Part shown: piece after piece, positions 56,034 to 64,000 of the stretch
How the letters are laid out: every line of letters starts with the position of its first letter
Numbering within the stretch: position 1 is the stretch's first letter
Source: Enchytraeus crypticus
Taxonomy: Eukaryota; Annelida; Clitellata; Enchytraeida; Enchytraeidae
Length of the DNA: 64,000 bases
Assembly (NCBI GenBank): GCA_905160935.1
Contig: CAJHZI010000575.1
Location: forward strand, 36,001 to 100,000
Reading direction: 5' to 3'
Program-made: the position numbers and the translations under genes
Notes under the pieces: generated by a model
Database searches by the model: none
What the model was told of the DNA's origin: nothing
The model's input: only the letters and a program-made list of their open reading frames with translations

Positions 56034-56247
56034 ACAGTCGTGCACAGGCTAACTCAATGTTATTTTCTAGTCGTGCACAGTATAACTCAATGCTAGTATC
56101 TAGTCGTGCACAGCCTCTGCATAGGTTAACTCAATGTTATTATCTGGTCGCGCACAGCCTAACTCAATGTTAATATCTAGTCGTGCACAGGCTAACTCAA
56201 TGATTTTTATCTATAGTCGTTCACAGCCTAACTCAATATTATTCTAA
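56034..56247. repeat. 33-bp minisatellite, left part
   Basis: About six copies of a 33-bp unit TAACTCAATGTTATTATCTA + GTCGTGCACAGGC. The same unit reappears at 61672-61775. Confidence 0.9.
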
Positions 56248-57800
56248 CTATTTGACATCTGCTTCGGAAATAATGGAAATTGTTACAAATTTTAAAAATA
56301 GCGATAGCTCTGGCTATGATGAAATACCTATGAATTTACTAAAACATCATAAGCTACATTGCCGAGCCTGTGTCTTTAATTTTTAATGTTGGCTTAAGTG
56401 AGGGGATAGTCCCTGACAAATTTAAAATGGCTGTCTGTTTATAAATCAGGAAGTAAAACCGAATTTACTTACTACAGATCAATAAGTATTTTGCCTAGTT
56501 TTTCCAAAATATTAGAAAAGGTTATTTCTAATCGCCTAATGTCAGACATAAATAAGTGTAACATACTTTCTAACTCGCAATATGGTCTTAGGAAACTCGA
56601 CATATATGGCATCGATGACATTATGTAACAAAGTTTCTTATGTTCTAGATAAGAATGAGTTTTTTATGGGATATTCATAGATTTGTTAAAAGCATTTTGA
56701 CACCTTCGATCACAATGTACTATTAAAAAACTAAAGATTTATGGTATTGGAAGAAATGTCAATCTCATCCTGAAAAGCTACCTGTCTAAGAGGCAGCAAT
56801 ATGTTTCATATTATTTTACTCTGTCTAATTTAAAATCAATTTCATGTAGTGTTCCCCAAGGCTTTATTCTAGGTCCATTACTTTTCTTGCTACATATTAA
56901 AGATATGACTTCATGTAGCAAACATTTACAATTTTTATTTTTTTGCCGAAGATGATACTAATATATTATGCTCGAACTGAGAAATATTTAAGTGAATGCA
57001 AATTATTAATACTGAACTTATATATCTGACTGATTTAAAGCAAATCGGTTATCCCTTAACATATTAAAAAACAAATTTTATGTCATTTGGGGGGTTACAA
57101 GAAAATATCTCTTGACTCTGATGATTTACCAGTGGATCTTCACTTGGTATTTGATAATGTTAAAATAGTACAAATTGAATTTACCAAATTTGTGGCAGTA
57201 ATGATTTACCAAAAATTCACTTGGCAACGAATGACATATTTCATTGGTATCAACAAAAGTCTCAAAATCTTTATATGTTCTTAGACGACTTAGATTTAAA
57301 TTGCTAAACGAGCACTGTTGTACATGTATTATAGTTTTATCCATTCTCACTTGAATTACTCTAACATTATGTGGGGTTGTGCATCCGTTTCTGCTCTAAA
57401 AGAATTATATGTCCTTCAAAAACGTGCAATAAGAATTATGAATAATTATGATTATTTATCTCATACGTCTCCCATATTCAAGGACCTTGCTATTTTGAAT
57501 TTGTATGATATAGATTACTATAACACAGTGTTATTTATATTTAAAATGTAAAAATGATTGCCTACCATTAATTTGCAACCAATTTGTAATACCTACTACT
57601 TTTGTGGATAATAATAATTATTACCTGAGAAATGTTAATGAATTCATTGTTCCCTTCTCACGTACAAATATACGAACAAAATGCATATCTGTACATGGTC
57701 CAAAACTGTGGAATAACTTGCCAAATATAGTAAGAAATGCTACGTCTATTTCTAGTTTTAAGAGGGAATTTTTTAGTTTAGTATTTAATCAATATTAAGC
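56248..57800 (+). mobile_element. Jockey/CR1-like LINE, RT domain, many breaks
   Basis: RT landmarks in order: SSGYDEIPMNLL-like, KSGSK.., ISILPSFSKILEK-like, then the YADD area. The C-terminus is best preserved: YSFIHSHLNYSNIMWGCASV, LQKRAIRIM, GPKLWNNLPNIVRN and FKREFF (57318-57798). The frame is broken many times across the body, so it is inactive. It is 5' truncated. Confidence 0.8.
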
Positions 57801-58246
57801 CATTTATGAATTTATACTAGTAATGCTTTCTTTGAACGCTTGTACTATTTAGCCACTAAATTTGTTTCATTGTATTTTCTTCTCTTGTTATTATATTTTC
57901 TTCGCACTCTAAAGTTTAGTCTTAGTTTTTTTGCTCTTTAGAAATATGAACTTATCTTACTAATTTAATTTATAATAATTTAAAGATAAATTATTGGAGA
58001 TATTTATTAGAGATAAAATATTTTTTTAAATTGATCTTGAGTTTTCACTTGCCAGTGTCTGGCCATTTACTAATTTCGAAATATTGAAGTTTATGGATAC
58101 CAACAGTTTTACTGTATTTGGTAATGTAGTAGAATTTTTTTGTATTTAAGACTAAAGTAGACTCTGCTATAGCTACTAATTATGGTATTAACGAACAGAG
58201 CTATGGCTCTTTCATGGTAGCCTCTTTGGTATTATTATTTATTTAT
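57801..58246. other. Unrecognised spacer between LINE copies
   Basis: AT-rich sequence with no similarity I can name. Confidence 0.4.
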
Positions 58247-58697
58247 AGAATCACTGTCGCCATATTATGTGGAAAATCACCTGAAACCTAATCCTACCAA
58301 AACACACAAGTGTGCGCCTTTCATTTAAGAAATAAGGATGCTAGTAAGGAGCTTAAAGTTACATGGGAAGGTGTAGAACTACAAAAACTGTACACACCCA
58401 GTATACCTTGGTGTAACTTTAGATAGGACACTGAGTTTTAAGCAGCATGTAGGAAAGACGAAGGCAAAAGTCAGCACAAGAAATTCCATATTAGGAAAAC
58501 TGGCGAACACTCATTGGGGTGCAAAGGTCAGCACAATACGCTCTGCAGCATTGGCCCTCTGTTACTCTAGCGCTGAGTATGCCTGCGCTGTTTGGGGTCG
58601 CTCCGCACATGCCCATAAAATTGAAAGTGCTATTAATGCTGCGTGTCGTCATATAACAGGTTGCCTGAAACCAACAAGTAAGGACAGTCTGTATTTA
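58247..58697 (+). mobile_element. LINE RT C-terminal part, left of an insertion
   Basis: Peptides HLKPNPTKTHKCA, PVYLGVTLDRTLSFKQHVGK, SILGKLANTHWGAKVSTI, ALALCYSSAEYACAVWGRSA, ACRHITGCLKPTSKDSLYL. It stops at a Leu codon (TTA, 58695-58697) and resumes at 60608 after a DNA transposon. Typical of a widespread non-LTR RT family; clade not assigned. Confidence 0.85.
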
Positions 58698-59029
58698 AAG
58701 TGGCCATACACGATACGATTTATCTGTACAGATAAATTGTACAATAAATCTGTATCGCCCACACACGGTCAAATTTATCTGTTCAGATAAATCTGTACAG
58801 ATATATCTGAACAGATATTTTGGCCACACACGGTCAAATTTATCTACCGATAAAACTGACGCTCGCCCATACACGGTCAAATTTAACTGTTCAGATATCT
58901 GAATAGTTATGCTAATTAGCTGTCAATCATTTCCAATTTGTAGAGCACGTGATTAATAACAGTCAACCAACATATTACAGTCTACAGTACGTATTACGGC
59001 GGAATTTAGCGCACTTGGTTTATTTGCGC

Positions 59030-59145
59030 GTAATTTATCGAAGTTAAGCTGCAACGACCTCGGTTAGTACTTTGTGGGTGACCACCGTGGAAGACCGAGT
59101 GTTGACAGCTTAGGAAGGAAAAAATCCCAGGGTGATGAAATGTTA
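59030..59145 (+). mobile_element. 5S-rRNA-derived SINE fragment
   Basis: TATCGAAGTTAAGCTGCAAC, CGACCTCGGTTAGTACTTTG, GGGTGACCACCGTGGAAGAC, GAGTGTTGACAGCTTA track animal 5S rRNA closely, with mismatches. It is internal to the TIR transposon. The shared extension with the copy at 42050 (CAGGGTG) argues for a SINE, not two independent 5S pseudogenes. Confidence 0.7.
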
Positions 59146-59283
59146 TTCTTAGATCCGTGCCGGCTGCAATTGATGCGCCATCAAAAAGGTAACGATTAAA
59201 AATAAGTTTATAATAATCATGGAGAGGAAGGAGGAAATGAGCCTTAAACAAGCAGCTGTGCTTACTGACCCAGTGTACCGTTA

Positions 59284-59289
59284 TTTATA

Positions 59290-59349
<60 letters not shown>

Positions 59350-59389
59350 AATTTATATATATATATATAAATAACGGCACACTAAGAAT

Positions 59390-59438
<49 letters not shown>

Positions 59439-59475
59439 AGATAGATATATATATATACGTGTATATATACATGTT
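59284..59475. repeat. (TA)n microsatellites
   Basis: Three TA blocks with short interruptions, inside the TIR transposon. Confidence 0.9.
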
Positions 59476-60607
59476 GGTATATACGTATATATGGCGCCTA
59501 TATTGGCTACATGAAATATATCGGGATCAATTATTGGACAGGTTTTCCATTTATAAGCAGCAGTAATAGAAATGGATCGAAAACTAAAGGCGAGTGCATA
59601 CGTTGTCTTATTAGCTAAATAATATCAGGAAGATATAACTAATAATAGCACTTAATAGCATCGTATCTTGATAGTAATTATACATAAATATCATCATCAT
59701 CAAAATTATTATCATCATCTTCTTCATCATTATCGTCATAATTTTCATACTTCATTATCATCATAATTATTGTAATCATCATCATCGTCATAATTCTACT
59801 GACTAGTAAATTGAGAGAGGACTCTTAATTATATATACACTGTAGACTCCTTTTTAATGGGCCTTTGTAGGACCTGTTTATTGATCGTTCATTAAAGAGA
59901 GAGAATATAAAAGCGCGGTAAAATAAGTGAATTATGTAAATAATTGATGCAAAATAGATGAGTGTGATAAAAATGCGCTGTATTCTGATATTTTTCGTTG
60001 AGATATTTACATTGCCGTATACATTTGTTACAATGATTTTTTATAAACTTTAATTAGCTTAATGAAAGAGTTCAATGTGGAAATTTTATTGTGATGCATA
60101 TTTTTTATTATTAATTCTGCTTGTCAAAAGTAATGACATTGCATTATTATTATATAGGCCTACTTTTATCTTAATTAAATAACTCAACAACAATAAGCTT
60201 AGGCCGGCAAGCGCGCCAGAAGTCATTGTGGGCGGAGCATGTCGACAAACTTATTGTACAATAAATTTGTTGATCGTCCACACACGATACGATTTAACTG
60301 TTCAGATATCTGAACAGTTAAATTGGATGGTTTTCCCGACAGTTTTGAAAACTGACACTCGTCAGTTATATTGTACAATATTGCCCACACACGGTCAGTT
60401 ATATTGTACAATTTATTGTACAATTTATCTGTACAGATTTATCTGTACAGATAAATCGTATCGTGTGTGGGCAGTCAAGGTCATCAGTTCTCTCGTCAGT
60501 TTTCCCGTCAGTTTTGCCCACACACGATCAAATTTATTGTACAATTTATTGTACAATTTATCTGTACAGATAAATTGTACAATAAATCGTATCGTGTATG
60601 GCCACTG

Positions 60608-61088
60608 TTACCCTCTGGCATAGCACCACCAGCCATCAGACGTAATTTCGCTAGCCAAGCTGAACGGAGTAGATAGGAAGTGGATCAACGACATCCATTA
60701 CATGGTGAAAATCCTCGGAGATCGCGACTCAAATCAAGGCACAGCTTCTTAAATTCAGTGTCGCCACTAACTCAGTCAGTGGAGCCATCTCGCCTCCAAA
60801 TGTGGAGAGAACATCTCCAATCAGTTCCAGAGGATAAAATATATGTAGAAGCATCAGAAAGTATTCCGTGTGGGTGCGATGAGGATCGACGAACGTGGCT
60901 ATGCTTAAATAGATTTAGGACAGGTGTCGATCGGACAAAGGTTGCAATGGATCTCAGAGAGTTCAATGATCGGGCGAGAGACTGCGTCAGACGCTGGATT
61001 AATGCTGTATGAAGACACGATAAGAAGAAGCAGACTATTCCATCTGGTGTCACCAGGTACCTGAGGCTTCACCGAAAGTGGATACTCT
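60608..61088 (+). mobile_element. LINE RT C-terminus, right of the insertion
   Basis: Continues the LINE at 58247: LPSGIAPPAIRRNFASQAER, then (after a break) RLQMWREHLQSVPEDKIYVE, CDEDRRTWLCLNRFRTGVDR, TKVAMDLREFNDRARDC. Ends near GTATCTGAGGCTTCACCG-type sequence and abuts hAT DNA at about 61088. Confidence 0.85.
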
Positions 61089-61671
61089 TTCAGCCATGCA
61101 CCAGGGGCATGATGGTTCTTGAATTATTTTTGCACTTCAATTATCTGTTTCAATATAGCAGCCGGTGTGAGTGCCTGTTCAAGCAAATTCAGTGTATGTG
61201 CCGCACAGCCATACACAATTAATCGCTGATCTTCCTTCTTTAAAAGTCGTCTCATTGTAACCATATTTTTAGCATAATCTGTGACCACATTTTTTATATT
61301 ATATCCAATTTTAACCCTTAATTTAGCTAGTTTAATACTTTTAATGTCACCACTGACCACTGTGTGATACTTTTTGTAATATTTTTAAAGTTTATAACTT
61401 TATGCCTCAGGGATTTGCTTTTGTTATAGGGTGTTACACTACTCGTTTTTCAACATATACTGGCAGAAACTTGATAACTCTGTGTGTGACCAATTAATGG
61501 GACTGCAGTTTTTATGTTTTAGACCAGAAAGACTTTTGCCAGGAGGGTTCTTGCCGCTTAGACGGTTTTTGGCCAGGTTTTGCCATGGCAAAAACTGGTT
61601 TTTGCTGGGACGGTATTTTCCGTGGAAAAAACCGGCTTTTTCCACTTAGTGGCAAAAACTTGCCAACCCTG
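61089..61671 (-). mobile_element. hAT transposon end with transposase fragment
   Basis: Minus strand: the terminal repeat begins CAGGGTTGGCAAGTTTTTGC at 61671. Further in, a BED-type hAT transposase fragment reads KNVVTDYAKNMVTMRRLLKK, LIVYGCAAHTLNLLEQ and, at the far edge, NHHAPGAWLKE. It is truncated at 61089 by the LINE. Confidence 0.8.
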
Positions 61672-61775
61672 GACTAACTCAATGTTATTATCTAGTCGTG
61701 CACAGGCTAACTCAATGTTATTTTCTAGTCGTGCACAGGCTAACTCAATGCTATTATCTAGTCGTGCACTGCGTA
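61672..61775. repeat. 33-bp minisatellite, right part
   Basis: Three more copies of the 56034-56247 unit, starting directly at the hAT terminus. Confidence 0.9.
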
Positions 61776-61974
61776 TTCTTTTATATGTTGCGATTTGTTT
61801 GTTTTGTGAGCAGAATCACCGAATTTCGTTAGATTTCAGCTGTTTTAAGCTAGGATGTTTTGCATTTTTATGCAACTTAATATGCAATAAGAATTATGCA
61901 ACTCTAAACTGTGAAATATAGCTTTAACTATTGAGTTGTAATCTATTAACTAGGCTACTACTACCGACACTTAT

Positions 61975-62560
61975 CAGAAAATTGAATTTCACTTGGTGCA
62001 CGGATTGTATCTGAACTTACTGTTATGCACTTTGATATGTCTGTTTTACAGTGAAAAATGCACGAAAATTTCCACAAGTCCCACTTTTATTGGAGATTAT
62101 TCGGCAATTTGTGCATATATGTTGTGCATGTGAACCATGTTGTAGGTGGATGATGTTCATTTTATGTGAAATTTAAATGGTGCACAGTTTTTATCTCACT
62201 TATTTTGTGCACTTCGAACCCTCGGATTTATGTTGAGAAATTCCTGAAAATCTCTACTAGTCCCACTTTCATTGGAGATTATTCGGCCATTTGTGCGGAT
62301 ATTATTGTGCAAATGCTTCAGATTGTAGGTGGATAATGTTCATTTTATGTGCCATTTACATGATGTACAGATTGTATCTGCACTTATTTTATATTTTGTG
62401 CACTTCGAAATATCTATTTTACAGTGAAAATTGCACGAAAATCTCGACCAGTCCCATTTTTATTGGAAATTATTCGGCCATATGTGCAGATATTATTGTG
62501 TAAATGCACCAGATTGTAGGTGGATAATGTTCATTTTATATGCAAATTAAACGGTGCTTT
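61975..62560. repeat. About 185-bp tandem satellite, 3 copies
   Basis: Each copy carries CACGAAAATYTC, AGTCCCACTTTTATTGGAGA, TTATTCGGCCATTTGTGC, TTGTAGGTGGATAATGTTCA and TTTTGTGCACTTCGAA. Copies are roughly 80-85% alike by eye. Confidence 0.85.
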
Positions 62561-62564
62561 TCCT

Positions 62565-62955
62565 ATTGTACTTTGTTTTAAACTTGGGTTTGAATTTGAA
62601 TTTTTGAAAAATACCTTAATTTCGATTGTGAAAGTGAATGTCAAACTGGAATAGGCCTACAGGACATTATTAGTTTAGATTTAGCAGCAGTAGCAATTCA
62701 GCCACGTGTTGTGTAACAAGGAACTCGTATGTGGGGCTGCTTGTTACAATTTATTCGCCAGTTGCAAATGAATAGGCCTATTCTATTTACACCCCAGTCG
62801 CGTGTTTGTAAATGTTGATATACATCAAATTGGATTAGGCCTATGTGTGAGCATATTTGTGCATAATTTCATTTATCTAACTGCGATAATAATGGCTGTT
62901 GGCCGAAAAAGTTAAATTTGTAACACCCAACCGCGGTCTCTCCTGCTCTAAAGAG
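62565..62955. other. Unrecognised stretch
   Basis: No supported feature. Confidence 0.4.
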
Positions 62956-62959
62956 ACCT

Positions 62960-63250
62960 AGCATTCATTCTTACAGTAAGCTCTCCAAGCGCTCCTTCCA
63001 GCGCACTGCACCTCAGATCTGGAATTCTTTTCCTTCTACTTTGCCCCACCCCTCATCTACCTATGAGCATCATCTCCTTCTGTATGAACAGTTTTATATT
63101 CGGTTGATGGCTCTTCTCTTTGGCTTCTACTAACCAAATATTGCACAGGAACAGAGTCCAACAGGTAAACCTCCATTCCACTAATATTCTTACTCGAAGA
63201 GAATTCCCGGATTTTGGTTTGCACCGTTTTTGACCCCACAATTATATTAT
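62960..63250 (+). mobile_element. CR1/L2-like LINE 3' end, degraded
   Basis: SKRSFQRTAPQIWNSFPSTL matches the RT C-terminus of the 29415 copy (APQIWNSLPS). The tail shows CCCGGATTTTGGTTTGCACC and TTTTTGACC. Confidence 0.7.
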
Positions 63251-63274
63251 AATTGTATTGTTTTGAACCCTACA

Positions 63275-63400
63275 ATTGAATAGATAGTACGCTTGTGGTT
63301 AGCCTGAAAAGCAATAGGCCATCAGTTCGAAATCTTAGCCGGATCTTTTTCTGAGAGTATCTTGAGATGCGCGAAAAATTAAAAGACGCTAAACTTCTAG
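63275..63400 (+). mobile_element. tRNA-like SINE fragment
   Basis: CGCTTGTGGTTAGCCTGAAA (A-box-like) then CCATCAGTTCGAAATCTTAG (B-box-like). Resembles family B in layout. Confidence 0.45.
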
Positions 63401-63404
63401 CTTT

Positions 63405-63945
63405 ATACCTTTTCAAAAACATTTTAATTATTGGCTATAGAAGCTCGATCAAGTTTAACAAATTTAGTTTCAATTAATTATATTACAGATATACAGCGAC
63501 GCATATCTATGTGGAGGCTTCCCGTAACCTTAGATATTCGTAGAGTTTTAGCGCTTTGAGTACTTGGCGTCGACGCACTCATGCGATTTACATCGAAACT
63601 CAGGCCCAGTGGATGACGATTTATACCAATGAACTCTGGAATTATCATTATTTCGATAGCATCCGGGCTACCAAAAACAATAACAACAACAGTATAGAGT
63701 GCTACGGTCGATGCTGCAAAAGTTAAACAATGACGTCACAAACACTTCATTAGGCATCACTCTTCGAGCGGTCAACGAACACAAAGGAGTTCAGAAACAT
63801 CTGAAGTGGTGTAGTACCACGCGAACTTTAAGTAACGAGCAATAAAAATTGACGTCTAATGCAGGACTAGTATAGTTTTATGCGGCACATACGCCTATAA
63901 TGATTTTTGTCAGAAAGATAATAATTAGAGCAGGACGCAGATGAT
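63405..63945. other. Unrecognised stretch
   Basis: No coding signal. A short LINE-tail-like motif (CAACAACAGTATAGAGTGCT) lies near 63680. Confidence 0.4.
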
Positions 63946-63949
63946 TTCT

Positions 63950-64000
63950 CTCTCTCTCTCTCTTAGTGCACTGCCTACTGGCCGGTCCATGGTATATAAC
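63950..64000 (-). mobile_element. LINE 3' tail (MKRRAEDR family), cut by the window edge
   Basis: (CT)n then TAGTGCACTGCCTACTGGCC and GGTCCATGGTATATAAC, the reverse complement of the tail at 50460-50510. Confidence 0.75.

Larger units (their letters stand above)
58698..60607. mobile_element. 1.9-kb non-autonomous TIR transposon inserted in a LINE (PIF/Harbinger-like)
   Basis: Left end AAGTGGCCATACACGATACG and right end (reverse complement) CAGTGGCCATACACGATACG. It is flanked by TTA on both sides (58695-58697 and 60608-60610). A TTA/TWA duplication is typical of PIF/Harbinger. Removing the element and one TTA rejoins the LINE frame exactly as SLYL-PSGIAPP. The first 215 bp and last 370 bp hold about eight CCAYACACGRT motifs interleaved with small palindromes (ATCTGTACAGAT, ATTGTACAAT, CTGTTCAGATATCTGAACAG). 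No transposase frame is present. The interior holds a 5S-like fragment and (TA)n. Confidence 0.85.

Noticed and set aside
59036-59120. Functional 5S rRNA gene
   Set aside because: The 5' third is missing, mismatches fall in conserved positions, and it lies inside a transposon.
1-64000. LTR retroelements, Polintons or envelope-bearing elements
   Set aside because: I saw no long terminal repeat pair, protease/integrase or capsid-like frame in the window.

Overview
The window looks like part of an intron-rich, AT-rich animal nuclear genome, most likely an invertebrate. The gene content is metazoan: a casein kinase 1 delta/epsilon orthologue, the meiotic factor MEIOB, and a TMEM130/PMEL-like membrane protein. 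The tRNA-derived SINEs, 5S-rRNA-derived SINE, CR1/RTE-type LINE tails, hAT and PIF/Harbinger-like elements and abundant (TA)n suit a marine invertebrate. One dispersed repeat carries a GTCGTAGAAGGCGACTAA-type core that I associate with mollusc SINEs, but I cannot fix the phylum from sequence alone.

Layout: 1-4.8 kb is LINE debris. 5.4-13.9 kb (+) is an eight-exon CK1 delta/epsilon gene whose exon chain keeps phase throughout (491 codons). 13.9-20.4 kb is its probable 3' UTR and intergenic DNA, with an array of 61-bp hairpin units and several (TA)n blocks. 20.9-22.9 kb (-) is one long exon of an unrecognised protein with a 10-residue His/Glu-rich repeat, two in-frame stops, and a SINE-derived C-terminus. 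25.3-27.9 kb (-) holds the last three coding exons of a TMEM130-like protein; its 5' exons were not found. 33.4-35.9 kb (-) is an intronless 824-residue coiled-coil protein. 38.3-41.2 kb holds a decayed hAT-like element and a fresh foldback element. 42.3-54.1 kb (+) is MEIOB, resolved into 14 coding exons (548 codons). 54.3-64 kb is a repeat-dense tract: minisatellites, nested LINE and DNA-transposon insertions, a hAT end and a roughly 185-bp satellite.

The genes show no obvious joint pathway: one is a housekeeping/clock/Wnt kinase and one a meiotic recombination factor. The most unusual shared feature is structural. Several tandem arrays or duplications sit exactly on splice junctions (CK1 exon 3 donor, CK1 exon 7 acceptor, MEIOB exon 4 acceptor, MEIOB exon 10 acceptor), and the window is peppered with perfect short inverted repeats (arms 11-18 bp, mostly with loops of 3-7 nt). 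Both patterns could reflect replication slippage or template switching, and the splice-junction arrays could affect splicing. I saw no convincing LTR retrovirus, Polinton, CRISPR array or functional tRNA/rRNA gene.
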